NCBI GenBank assembly: GCA_023313575.1
Contig: JAJTTP010000022.1
Coordinates: forward strand, 124,001 to 188,000
Length of the DNA stretch: 64,000 nt
Direction of reading: 5' to 3'
DNA from: Eutypella sp. D-1
Lineage: Eukaryota > Ascomycota > Sordariomycetes > Xylariales > Diatrypaceae
The stretch's first letter is position 1; each line of letters begins with the position of its first letter. The notes under the pieces were generated by a model. That model was not told where the DNA came from and ran no database searches. It saw only the letters and a program-made list of their open reading frames with translations. The position numbers and the translations under genes were made by a program. This document shows, one piece after another, positions 33,332 to 45,108 of the stretch.

Positions 33332-34307
33332 TCACACCTGGATTTCCTCCACGATGGCACGCAAGTTGACCAAAGATGGACGATCCTCCGGTCTCGGATG
33401 CATACATATTTCGACGATGGCATCTAGCGGAGGTGGAACAGGCCATTCGATGAAGGGCGTGATCGGCCCGTTCGCGTAGACCATGCTTTTGATGCAGTTT
33501 CCAATGTCATATATGTCGGATCTAGGGGTCCACCCCGAGTCTTCCGGGCCTCCTTGGGGTGCGACCTCTGGCGCTGACCGCTCTCCCCAGCGGCTTTCAA
33601 GATCGCAGACAACAAGGCGATTCCCATCTTCCGAAAAGAGAAGGTTGTCGGCGCGTAAGTCGCGATGAACGATGCCAAGTGAGTGAAGACACTCCAGAGC
33701 GTCAATGAGCTGCAGAATCCAGCTCTTGTAAATCGCCAAGGAAGAGAAGCGCGAGAGGGTGCGCGCACTAGACGATAACTTTTCGAAAACGAGCCTCCCG
33801 TCGCTAGACTTGCCAAGAAGCTGGACTATGTGCGGAGATAGTCGGTGGCCTGGTACAGAGCCGCCTTGGCATCTGATAAGGTTTTCGATCTCGCTTTGGT
33901 ACTTGCCATTCTTGATGAAGTGGCTCTCCGGATCAACGCGGACGAGAGGAAGCTTGGAAACGAGCTCAGTTACGTCCTCTGAATCGTCCTCTGTGGGATC
34001 TGGGTGCTCCAAACAGTGGTCTAGAGGGCGTATGCGGTCACCATCAATCTCAAAGTGACCTGACACCGGAGGCACATTGCGATAGAGTACCGGGGACATT
34101 GAAGATGCGCACGCACTGGCCATACTTAGTGCCATCGTCATACCAGTACGTCATGTAAGACTTGTCGCCGCGCCGAAGCTCCAATTCGAGAAGTGATCGA
34201 CCGCCAGGGGGGTAGAGATTGGTAGTGACGCGACGATGCTCATATTCAGCTCGGAGACGAAGCACTTCCTTGCTGAATGGGTCGCTGACTTCAATCTTAT
34301 CAGTCAT
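33332..34307 (-). pseudogene. Kinase-like gene with a frameshift (HRD present, DFG replaced)
   Basis: Two overlapping minus-strand frames together make one protein-kinase-like gene: 34307 (ATG) to about 34090, then another frame from about 34098 to the stop at 33332. The span of 976 bases is one more than a multiple of three. Frame one ends in sense ...VRIFNVPGTL and frame two resumes ...YRNVPPVSGHFEIDGDRI, so the break looks like a single inserted base rather than an intron; GT-AG alternatives of 66-77 bp need a poor GAG acceptor or are out of phase. The kinase part keeps LVSKLP, VHRDLRADN and an RPSL motif near the end, but has CDLE where DFG is expected. Another in-frame ATG lies at 34406. 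The frameshift could be a sequencing error. Confidence 0.65.
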
Positions 34308-34406
34308 TTTTTCGTCAATGCTAATTCTGAAGTCAGGATGGCGTTGACTTCGCTGGCTGCTAAAGGGTGGGGTAATAAATAGGGGTGATAGTGGGTCGAA
34401 AAACAT

Positions 34407-35156
34407 TCATCAAACGTTGAAAGTTGCAGCAATATCAGCCAACTCATGCGAAACTGTGCCACGAGTGACCAACATAATAGTTGACAGGGACCTTATCGCC
34501 GATAGTTAACCATGCTAGCTCTTTCATCAGCCGTAGCCGCGGGACACACATCCATGTAAAGAAGCAAGCGTATTTAGGACCGTGCGCAAGCGCGCGACCA
34601 CTGCAAGAGACAGCAAAAGAAACCGTACGGCTTCGCATATTTTAAAAAACGTGTTTATCTACGAGCAAAATTCAATAACTGGTTTCAATACTTAGGCGTG
34701 AAATCGAAACTCCAAATGGCATAGTTACTTAGTATACAACCAGATTGCTTGTATCCAATTTTAAACATTCGGTGTTTCACCGGAATCTCGAAGACCTGAT
34801 GGCCAACACCAACATGTGATAGATGAAAGGCATCTATCAACCAACTCACAAGTACCCGCTATATCTTAAGTACTTGGTAATTAACTCTGATTGGATAGCT
34901 GCTGTACCCGGAGCACCTTGCTGACAAGATCCATGGATACATTGCTTGCCACTCTGCAGGGTAATAACAGACCAAATGTGAAGTAACCCGACAGCCCGGA
35001 CCCGTGGACCGCAGGGGCCTTGAACTACCTAGTACCACCTACAGGTGCGGGGCAGCCCAGTTCCCCCCACCCTTCCCTCGACCTCTCTATTTGTTTCCCC
35101 AACTACAAGACGTAGTTCATTCCCTACATCACTCTAGTGTAAAGACATCACCTAAA
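34407..35156. other. Divergent promoter region
   Basis: About 750 bp between the kinase-like gene (minus) and the DPP III gene (plus). It must hold both promoters. A pyrimidine-rich patch at 35060-35105 precedes the DPP III start. No further feature was seen. Confidence 0.45.
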
Positions 35157-37598
35157 ATGCCTACGGATAAGGTCCAGGTCTTCAGGCTGGGTATCGCGTC
35201 TCAGTTCGGGCGCCTTACAGATCGTGAAAAGCGATATGCGCATCACATGGCTCGGTAAGCGCGGCCGCTAGAAATGCACTCAAGTAACATGCTTAACATC
35301 AACTCTAGCTCTGCCTGGTTCGGGACAAGAATCATCCTTCGACAGGTTTCTCCAGAGTCGCCCGCCATTTTCGACTTTATCCTTGAACTCTATCGCACGT
35401 GTTCTGGAAACTGGCAATCACTCGTCGGACCAGATGTCAGCAGCGAGGACCTCCAACAGTTTCTATCCTACGCTGCCACGTTTCTCTCCAATGTGGGAAA
35501 CTACTATGTGCGTACTAAAACTCGGAGTTACAAGCCTACATGGAGTACTGAATCCCATAGGGTTCCGGAGACCAAAAGTTCACCCCTACAGTAGATGCGA
35601 CTGTCCTTCAGACACTAGCGAACCGATCTACCATATTGGTAAGCTTATTTAAGGAAATATCCGAGCCAATACAAGCCAGACCACCTTTCAGTCTTGGGTA
35701 TCCGGGTCAGACTGCTCAGAGCAGTTATTATCCTGGGGACTATATCAATGAGTCGGACATCACCATAGTGTCAAAGATTCTCGAGCAGAACTCCATCTTC
35801 CCGGAGAACACCAGGCTCCAAAAGTCAGGTGATGGCACTGGCTTTGAGGTACTCCTTGCCTCTGTAGAAGACGGACATGTTACCCATTATCCTCTTCCCA
35901 ATGGCAAGGGATCCGTGAGACTTGTTAGAGGAGATCATTCTTCTGATCTTAAGCGCGTGTGCGCTGAGCTAAAAGAAGCGTCCAAATACGCCGCCAACGA
36001 CCTGCAGAGACAGTTTCTTGACGCATATATCGAAAGCTTCCAAAGCGGTAGTCTAGACACATACCGTGATTCGCAGCGGATATGGGTTAAGGACAAGGCG
36101 CCCAGGGTGGAGAATATTTTCGGTTTCGTCGAGCCATATCGCGATCCGCATGGCATTCGAGCGGAGTTCGAGGCTCTGGTGGCCATTGCAGACGACGAAG
36201 AAACCAGCCTTCTTGCCAAGCTGGTCGAAAACTCGGCTACATTCATCCGTCGGCTACCCTGGACATCACCCGAGAATGATGGAAAGGGGCCGTTTGAGAA
36301 AGACCTTTTCGAGCCGCCCGACTTCTCCAGCATCTATAGTAAGTGGCAACACATACCAGACTTACGACTGAATACTTAGAGTCTATAGCGCTTGCCTACT
36401 GTTCGAGTATCATATTTCCAGGAATCAATTTACCAAACGTGAGTTTTTATGTAGACACCTTCGATGGGCTTCTTGGATAGGCTAGTAACAACTAATTATA
36501 GTATAACGACATTCGGCAAGAGGATGGTTTCAAGAATGTGATCATTGCCAATCGGATGGTTGCCGAGAGCCAAGCTAAGCAGTATCCATTCATTGATGCA
36601 TCTGAAGCGGAGCAATTTAAGAAGCACAAGTATCCAGCGTACTATTGGTGGGTTGTGCTCCATGAGCTTCTTGGCCATGGCACAGGGAAGATGATGGTTG
36701 AGGCCAGTGAAGGCAAGTTCAACTTCGATATCAAGAATCCACCTATTAACCCCATCACGGGGGAGCCCATCACGTGCTGGTACAAGCCTGGTCAAACTTG
36801 GACTGGCGAATTTGGAGACCTTGCAACCACCGTTGATGAATGCAGGGCTGAACTCGTTGGCGCCTATTTGATGGACGATCCGGAGCTTCTTGAGATGTTC
36901 GGCTTCACTGAGGCCTCTGATATTCGCGCCGAAGACTGTGAGTACCTCCCACAAACCATGAAAACTGCCCAGCACTGATGTGCCACTTTTAGTGACCTAC
37001 AATCTATACCAGCAGCTGGGCGTTGATGGTTTGCGGGGACTCTCCAACTTCAATGTGGATAGTGGTGTAAGTGTTTTATATGAGCCCTTGTGAAGACAAA
37101 GTTTTGTTTCCTAACATATGTTACAGAAATGGGGCCAGGCGCACAGTCGTGTTAGTATTACTAACAATACAGACGTCTAAGAAGAACATAGACATGCTAA
37201 TATACGCATAGGCTCACTTTGCTATGTTGAAGTGCTTACTTGTTGACGGCGGGGGCGTCATAGCTGTCACCCATGACAAGTTAAGGAAAGGCCTGACAGT
37301 CCGAGTCGATCGTTCCAAGATTCGTACGCTTGGAAAACCAGCCCTAGGAAAGATGCTGCTGCATTTGCACATGTTCAGATGCACAGCCGACGCTGAAGGC
37401 TGTCGCGCGTACTATGAGGAACTGTCCAGGGTGGATGCAGAATATCTTGATTGGCGAGAGACAGTGCTCGCAAACAAACCTCCTCCACTCGTCTTCGTTC
37501 ATGCCAACACGTTCCTAGACGGAGATACCGTCATCCTGAAAGAGTACGAGCCAACGATTGAAGGCGTCATCAGAAGCTGGGCAGAGCGGAAGGTGTAA
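35157..37598 (+). CDS. Dipeptidyl-peptidase III (M49 zinc metallopeptidase)
   Basis: Eight exons join in frame to 684 residues: 35157..35254, 35309..35507, 35561..36338, 36380..36438, 36502..36937, 36993..37066, 37127..37150 and 37212..37598. All introns are GT-AG and 41-63 bp long. Exon seven is only 24 nt and encodes KWGQAHSR, which the family needs to join FNV...to AHFAML. The zinc motif HELLGH lies at residues 432-437 and the third-ligand motif DECRAE at 490-495, with spacing as in known enzymes. Other family blocks are SPESPAIFDF, PPFSLGYPG, GFVEPYRDPHG, GINLPN and RSKIRTLGKPALG. M49 enzymes cleave dipeptides from the N terminus of short peptides in the cytosol; no signal peptide is seen. 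Length is near the family norm and all catalytic residues are kept, so it looks functional. Its stop is 37 bp from the stop of the convergent next gene. Confidence 0.92.
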
Positions 37599-37635
37599 AT
37601 CGTAATGTATGCATTTCCTATAAACACAGGTTCAC

Positions 37636-38985
37636 TTAATCTCCACCCTGCTGAAGTGCAAGAACGTATTGCATGATCTGGAATATCGTCTGGATCACTC
37701 CTAGTACAATGCCCACCGAACCAAAAATCAAAACACTCCAGAATGCGAGCCATGCGGGAGAGTCGCGTTTGTCCTGCCATAGCTGTCGGATGGAGCGAGG
37801 TTTCTTACTAGATGCGTAACTGTTCAGTCGTACGATTTTACTTCGAAGGTGCGGGAAATCCTCTGTTACGTCGTAAATTTCTCGTTCGACTATCGTAATC
37901 GGACATTTGAAATGCTTCCTGCTGCAAATGAACGACAAAAACTGGTCATGTCCTTGGTGTGGTATGCGTGCGAACGGCCGTAGTCGACGAAACAAGCCCC
38001 TTGACTGCCTGCTTTGACCGAAGAGTAGACGGTAGGAGAGTAGAATCTCTTGAAGCAGCTCTGCGGCATCCTTCTCGCTTCCCCACGGCACCGTTCCAGG
38101 TCTTTCGAACCCGCATCGGTGAATAGCGCTCTTTTGTGACTCCTTCGTGTCTTGCCTCTGAAGGCTTGAGAGACAAAATGAGGGACATCGATAAAGAAAG
38201 AGAGTGCCAGAATACTTGTCTAGTTCCAAATGACAGGACAGAGAGTCGACCCACTGAAACTTGACACCGCAGACCTTGGTCAACACATTTGCATTCAATT
38301 CCTTGGAAATAATCACTTTGGTTTCACGGAACAGCTTTATTTCATCCGCATCGTCAAAAGAGCAATAGTCTCGTGGTGGGATCATCATGCCGAAACCAAG
38401 AAGAAAGCTGGGGAGGTCATGTTTTCCCGAGAGAGGAGACTGTTGAAGACATAGCCGGGCTTCGCCGTACCATCCGTCCGTCTCGTCTAGAATATTGAGT
38501 TCACCAGTCGTATAGGAGGAAATGTCGGGCTTGTACAGCATGGTCTGCCAGCCTAGGATGGAAAAAACGAGTTCCTTGGCTGATTGGTAGGCTTCGTAAT
38601 TGCCCTCTACGGTCATGGCACCGTCTGTGACAAGTATATCCGCAATGCCGTCGATGGTTTGCGGTTCTGGGACCAACAAAAGTTCTCTGACCTTGTTCCA
38701 TATGGGAAGGAAGTGTGTGTCCCAGTCCGATTCTTCTTCCCAATTTAAGTTTGGCAGAGCGAGAAATAGACGCTGCGGCTGGCTCCGGATCTGCCGATAT
38801 AGCCACCAGCGATACCATGGAAGGTCGGCGAAGTTTGGATCCGGAATCGCATCAACGGGGCTAGTTATTGTTGACGATGCTAGCAAGGACATTGCTGTAT
38901 AATCATTTCAGATCAGTTCACTTAGTTAATGATTAGTTCACAGGAGGAGGATGGTACCTAAAGACGGAGTAGTCGAGTTATCCAT
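37636..38985 (-). CDS. Unknown protein with C-terminal membrane segment
   Basis: Exon two 37636..38894 encodes most of the protein; a 28-nt first exon 38958..38985 with a 63-bp GT-AG intron (branch-like TTAAC) adds MDNSTTPSL and joins in phase, giving 428 residues. Without it, the ATG at 38892 gives 418. The body is globular with tryptophans near the N terminus (LPWYRWWLYRQI). Near the C terminus, a basic stretch and QLWQDKRDSPAW precede a long hydrophobic segment, then a short tail. That ending is common in a set of uncharacterised Pezizomycotina proteins; I do not know a function. It is convergent with the DPP III gene and divergent from the NLR gene. Confidence 0.65.
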
Positions 38986-39633
38986 GATGAATTATGGCGA
39001 GAATGCGGTGCGAAGGGCGAACCGAGTCTCATACACTCGCAGAAACAGGAAAAGTGCTCAGCTCCTTTCTAAATCATCCATAGATGTCGCTCTTTTGTTC
39101 ATATTAATAGAATTGCGTTAGGCTGAGGCATAGCAACTGAGCCGCCCCCTGTGCCAGAGCCATTTCAGCTCGCGGCCCCTGACCGTGTTAAGTTGGTGTT
39201 TCCCTGGCCGGGCGCTGATGGCTTGCTTACTGCGCTGGGGGGCGACAAGCCAATTCAATACTACGACTTTATTTTGCTAATGCGTTACGTTGTTCAAAGG
39301 TGTCACCAGCCTCGTCTGGCGATAACTGTAGCAATCAGGATTGGTGCATTCAGCCAGCCCCCACGTATCCTTCTTGCCCCAAATCGTTATCTGAGAAGGC
39401 ACCCCCGCGCCATGATTCGGGGATGCGTGCATAAATATATGTACGTTACCGAAGAACCAACATTATCGAGTTTTCACATTACCAGAGCGGCGCAGCATTG
39501 TACTTTTTCTTTTGCAACCGCAAGCTTCCCCGCTCTGGGCTGCCAGGTGCCTTAAGAATTTTGGGGGCATTTCCTTCCTTTCAGTTAACCACTGCTTTTT
39601 GGGGAATAAGCGCGGCGGCGTGACTGAGCAGAT
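38986..39633. other. Divergent promoter region upstream of the NLR gene
   Basis: About 650 bp between the membrane-tailed protein (minus) and the NLR gene (plus). A frame of 134 codons at 39151-39555 has no motif and no support. It should contain both promoters. Confidence 0.45.
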
Positions 39634-42600
39634 ATGGTGAAAAGGTGAGTTTCCCTAGGAGTTCTACAGACGCGCAAAGGAGACAATGCTCATGCTAGTT
39701 GACCCAGCCGAGCACCGAGTCCATTATGGCATAAAGCCTTGGAAAAGTATCGAGAAGAGCTGCAGACAGCTGAGGATTATGAAGCGATCCAACAAGTCCA
39801 CACTCTCGAGGAACTGATTAACTCGTTTTCCTCCATTCAAGACTCTGCCCCCAGTAATTACGCGGGTATACTTTCTATCAAAAGACTTGCACCGAGGCTC
39901 AAATTTGTCGATGACTTTTCAGCGGTACTAGCCCTGTGCTTCGGCGCCGATACGGCCCTTACAGCAGCAGTCTGGGGCAGCATAAGGCTGATCCTTTCAC
40001 ATGCCTCCTCGGCCGCGGAAACCCTCAAAGACGTTCTTGAGATGCTGGAGGAGCTTAGCTTAACTCTTCCGAGACTCCAGGCCTACGAACAGACGCTACC
40101 ACTTAACCGCCAACTCCAGCAGGCTTTGTTAGACGTATACTGTGAGATCATCTGCTTCTACGCCCGCGCTATCCACTTCCTCCGCAGCAACCCCCATCTA
40201 GTCTTGAGAAAGAATGCGTGGCAGTCTTTCCGCAATGACTTTTCACGTACAAACATGCGCATCAAGCGCATGTCATCAACCGTAGAGAGCGAGGCCGACC
40301 TGGCGCGGATGCGTAAGGACGAGACCCAGTACAAAGAAGTCCTGGAGCTTTTGCATGCCATGAAGATGAATAATACGGATGAACCCAAGCGAATATGGTA
40401 CAACAACATTCCGTTCGCTGCCAATGCTAAGTTTAGCGGCCGCGAGGATGTCTTGGATGCGATTGACAGGTCCCTAGTCCCGGAAAGCACTATGCCTACC
40501 CTTAAATCAATAGCATTGTTCGGTATGGGCGGTATCGGCAAAACGCAGATTGCAATCCAATATGCGTATCGAAATCTGGAGAAGTTCGATGTTGTCCTGT
40601 GGGTTGCAGCTGATAACGCCATTTCCATTGGACAGAGCTTTCGTACGATCGCCAACGGACTCGGCTTGCTGGGCAATGAAGAGGAAACCAAAGACGCCGC
40701 TGCAGCTATCTATAAGGTGAAAAGCTGGCTAGCAACAACAAGTTCGTCATCCTGCTCCATCAGCCATTGGTCTTTATAACACATTATCTGATCGCAGCAG
40801 GGTCTGCCTATCTCATCATATTCGACAATGCGGACGATCTCAGTGCTCTGAAGACAGCATGGCCGAGCACCATCCGCGGCTCGATACTTCTGACAACACG
40901 AGACTTCACCGTCGCCACATCTCTAACGACGAAAAATGTGCCAGTCGATGCACTGAGTGACGAGGATGGTAGTAGGATGCTTTTGAAAGCACTTGGCCTG
41001 GGTCACGCGTCACCCGACGACGAACAACACGCTTTGCTATCAGTAATACGTTTGGTGGACTACCCCTAGCTCTTACACAGATCGGCGGATTCATCAAGCA
41101 GAGAAAGATATCTCTAAAAGAGTTCCTGCCGCTGTACGAGCGTTACTCTGTCAAGATCGATGCAAGAAAGGTGCCTGGCAGTGATTACGAATATACGCTG
41201 AGCACGGTGTGGAACGTCTCCTTTGATAAGTTGGCCGAGATCTCCGCCCGCCTTCTAAGCTTGCTGTCATTTTTTGACCCGGATAGTATCTCTGAGGACA
41301 TCTTATTACAGGGTTCTCAGAATGTCGATGATGAGTTTTCTTTTCTATCTGACGAATTTGAGTGAGTAGCATCCCGTATTTCTTTACAATGTTTCCGAAG
41401 CTCCGTGCTGATGTTCTCTTTGCAGCATGGGTGATGCATCTGAGGACCTTCTCCGAGCAGCCCTCATCAATCGGGAAGGCGACCTGGCAATTCTTTCGAT
41501 CCATCGCTTAGTACAGTCGGCAGTTCGGAAGAGACTCAGCGAGTCGGAGACCATCAAGTACTTTGATGCAGTAGTCCACATCCTGTGCTGGGGATTCCCA
41601 GATCACTCGAGTACGGACATCGGCCACCAAATTGCAGCTTGGGCGCGATGTGAAAAATGCCTTCCCCATGTCAACCATCTCGTCCAACTCGCAAAATACC
41701 AGAGGATGAATCCAGGAGATCGACAAAAGTATGCTGATCTCCTGCTGAGATGCAGTTGGTGGGTATAATTAACGCATGTCTTTCCCATATCCTACTGATG
41801 CATTTCTATCTAGGTACCTCTACGAGAATGAGATGTACATCATCGCTAGAGAAATGGTCGAGCAAGCAATTTCTACCTTCCAGGACAAGACGAGCTTGGC
41901 ATATGCAAGCGCTATCGACCTCGATGGTCTTATCTCCTTGGACCTGGCCCAACCCGCTAAGGCCCTGGAACCGTTTACACGCGCCCTAGATATACGCAAG
42001 GCCTGCCTTGGGCTGGAAGACCCTTTCATTGCCTACAGTCTTAACAACGTTGCTCTGGCATATACTGAAATGGGTGAATTAGACCTCGCCTGAGCCGCCC
42101 TGACGAAGCCGAGGAAATGCTTGCTAGATGTCCTTCTCTGAAGGACTTTACCGATGAAACCTTCCTTAGTACCGGGAATCCCCGTTTCTCGGGCGACATG
42201 GTTTTGCTGTCTCGTATTCGCCTTGCCCAGGGACGGCCAACTGATGCTTTGAGATTGGCTTCGAAGGCTTTGGCTTTCCGCCGAAAGCTGCTTGGAAATC
42301 GATTGAAGACATGCGACTCTCAATACGACGTGGCTTCCATGTTATTAATGCAGGGCCATGTGAGCTCAGCGATGTGAGTACTCCGCTCTTTGAAAAAAAA
42401 CAAAAAAAAAAACAGTGCGCTAATTTACCATCAAGGCAACTGCTCGAAGAAGTAGTCGGCATATCTGAGACCTTTGTGGAGGGTGAGGGCCAACGAGCGC
42501 GAGCCTTATGCAAGCTCACAAAGCTCTATGCAGACAGAGGCATGGAAGCTGAATCAATTGCCTGTAGGGAAAAGGCATTGACTCTACGAGCGGCACTCAG

Positions 42601-42670
42601 ACCCGAACTCAAGGATGCGCCATTTGAGGAAACTGAATTCTCTAAATTGTGTCTATGGATGCTGTGGTAA
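39634..42670 (+). pseudogene. NLR-type protein (NB-ARC with TPR-like repeats), two frameshifts
   Basis: Six exons can be traced: 39634..39644, 39708..40741, 40798..41361, 41426..41758, 41814..42373 and 42436..42670, with GT-AG introns of 55-64 bp. An N-terminal helical domain of about 200 residues (FVDDFSAVLALCFGADTALT... type, which I associate with DUF7708) precedes the nucleotide-binding domain: P-loop GMGGIGKT (40522-40545), LIIFDNADD, ILLTTRD and GGLPLAL (41054-41074). The C-terminal third has TPR-like helical repeats (ALEPFTRALDIR, LNNVALAYTEMGELDLA). Reading needs a one-base shift at about 41036-41041 and another at about 42085-42092, each equal to a lost base, to give about 912 codons. 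Exon three ends in the wrong frame and exon five meets TGA at 42091 otherwise. Such fungal NLRs act in non-self recognition and programmed cell death. Real decay or sequencing error cannot be separated here. Confidence 0.82.
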
Positions 42671-43444
42671 AAAGGTCCCGTAGATCCATTCAGTAATCAT
42701 TTTGGCGAGCCATCTTTGGGTCTCCCATGCCGAGCGGCACTCCCTTAACAAAACATGGCCTATTTTATGGCGAGGCACTGCCCTCCAGGAGAGTTTTCAC
42801 CCAAACCCGATTCAGGCCGTTAGCAAAGGCCCTGGCGGCCCTGTTGGACCGACCCGGTCTCTACTTCTGCGGCCCCGGATTAGGCTCCGCCACGCTAGGC
42901 GAACTTCTTTCGGGGTACGGCGTGTCGCGCGGCATGCGGGTAATTGTGGCCCTAAAAATGCTCTAAGTGTGGGGGCTATGACTTGGTAATTCGCACTATC
43001 ACATAGAAATGAGCATAACTGCAGCACAATAGGAATAGTGCCTTCGGGGCTTAAACGAAAGTTGTGTTTCCTACATAGGTTCTTATTACTTGATCGAGAC
43101 CAACTGTGACTGTCCTCTGACTCGCCCCATAGTGGTGGACAAGTACTCCCCTACCAACCTTAACTTAACTAACTGATAGCTCACGTGGAAATAATGAGAC
43201 TAGGCGTACCTGCAGTCATGCCGGTTTCTAGCGGAGAGTGCACAGCCTTCCGGCTGCCTACTATAGTAGGCTATCACACTTTAGTTTTACTCAGGCCTCC
43301 GAAATGATTATCAAGTATTTTAACACCACTTCGTTCCAGGTTAATCCAGTCAAACATATCTATTTGTTCCATCTCAGTGCCAGCTTTTACCCTCTATCGT
43401 GGCTTCTCTCACGTTCTCTCGGCTAATTCTCTTACCTTTACAGA
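42671..43444. other. Gene-free stretch
   Basis: About 770 bp between the NLR gene and the DUF3632 gene. The first part is G/C-rich (42720-42970) but its frames (about 80-95 codons) have no motif. The end should hold the DUF3632 promoter. Confidence 0.45.
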
Positions 43445-44427
43445 ATGCCCTCTCCAAATTCTCACACCATGGAGCCCCTAACACTGTTTTTCGATGGAAT
43501 CGATAACGCATCACCGGCTGAGATAGCTAGGGAAACTTTTACGAAAGATCCCCAATTTGAGCCCAAGATAATCGACATATTCCGGCAATACCTCCGAACT
43601 GAGGGCGGCCTATGCTTATCTGATACGGCCAAGGCTATTATAGAACTCCTTCCAGACCCCCCGGAGCCGCGAGGATCGTCGCACGAACTCATAACATTCT
43701 GGGAATTATGCATCGATACCGCGGAACAAATCCCTTACTACCATGTCTGCCAGTTGAAGCTGGCACGACTTCTTATTGCACTAAGACAATCTCCCAAGAC
43801 CATCTACATTTCCAAGAGTGTTAGTTCGGGCTACATCTCTAACATTATAGAGTTATACTGACTAGTGACAAGGGTTTTGGGTTCATATTGGAGCTCAATC
43901 TTTTCGGAGAGACAACCCGTGATGTCTACGATCGTGAGTCACTCTCATTTCAGGTATTGGTATTGCGATTGGCACTAACTCGATTTCTAGCTGCCTACGA
44001 CGGTCGCAGTACCAGTGAATCTGCAACTCCCGAGCATGGTCGTCGTTGGGTCAACACAAATGCTTTCTATGCACACTTGAATGCCCTCGATGCTGGGTTG
44101 TTTTCCACGTACTGCACCTGGGCTATACGCAAAGCGTTCGAGTCGACGCCAACCACTGACTACCCTGCTATGGACTGTCATGTGTCCTGCGCAGCTCAGT
44201 GGATACTGCACAGTGGGCAGATCATATTTCGCGAGGTACTGAATCCCTTCGAAGATAAGAAACCGACGATGTTTGGAGCTCCACAGCCGTGGACGCTGTT
44301 CTCCTGGGGGCGCTGGAAGCAAGGGTTTAGGGACGCAGAGAAAGAGGAGAACCTCCAGCAGACAACGAGGCAGCTCGCTAAGAGATCTGCTGATCTGATG
44401 GACACATTGGAGGCTGTCATGGTCTGA
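43445..44427 (+). CDS. DUF3632 family protein
   Basis: Three exons, 43445..43819, 43873..43933 and 43991..44427, join in phase to 290 residues. The first intron (53 bp) has a CTAAC-like branch site and an AAG acceptor, so its right border is less sure. The second (57 bp) has GTGAGT, ACTAACTCG and TTTCTAG, which is a textbook fungal intron. The block FWELCIDTAEQIPYYHVCQLKLARLLIAL (about 83-112) followed by WVNTNAFYAHLNALDAG and AAQWILHSGQIIF is what I recognise as DUF3632, a fungal family of unknown function. An alternative ATG at 43469 would shorten the protein by eight residues. The second intron has no in-frame stop, so retention would add 19 residues. Confidence 0.78.
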
Positions 44428-45108
44428 GCTTAAATTATAAAACGTAAAGAATGGGGTTTTCACAAACCATTTCATCACAATGTAGCGTAATAGATAGCAT
44501 GCTGGTTATACGACCTACTGAAGCCTTAAAACTCAGGCGGAAGAAGTACTGTACCCAGTTACCTACGGGCAATTACTCGGATTACGTACCGTAGTCCGAC
44601 AATGATGCACCCGGCGTGGACAGGACAGAATCCCTCCATTTAAAGTCACCTTGGTCTAAGCTGAAGAGGCCATAGACGCCGACTCGGAGTACTATGGCTC
44701 ATTATTAAGGCTAAAATCCGATCTTGTATGAGTTCTCTATGATGTGGGAAGATCTATGGTGTAGCATATATAACGCCCAAGGAGATGTTGTAGATTAGCC
44801 AAGTTGGTTTGGCGAAATCCTTGTAAGCGTTGAAGGCAATGACAAAGGTGAATATTCCAGGATGGCTTCTTTGATGGATGGATTGTTCACTATGTTCTTG
44901 TCTCTGATACAGTCAATGATACATGTTCTAGTCCTCATTGTTTGGACGAAACAATACCTATACAGAGGAAAATAAAATTGCGGGATTACCCACAAGATCA
45001 CTGCTTCCGAAATCCCTCAGAAGTCAGAGAGCAACCAACTAGAAGCTTCAGGTAAGCCATAGTAGGCAAGAAAAGGATACTAACAGTAGCAAGCCTCCCA
45101 AATTCAAA
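44428..45108. other. Gene-free stretch
   Basis: About 680 bp. Nothing recognisable beyond the likely 3' UTR of the DUF3632 gene and the promoter of the next gene. Confidence 0.45.

Noticed and set aside
34030..34115. Intron as explanation for the frame break in the kinase-like gene
   Set aside because: The possible GT-AG pairs are either out of phase, 36 bp or shorter, or need a GAG acceptor, and the two frames read smoothly into each other without removing residues.
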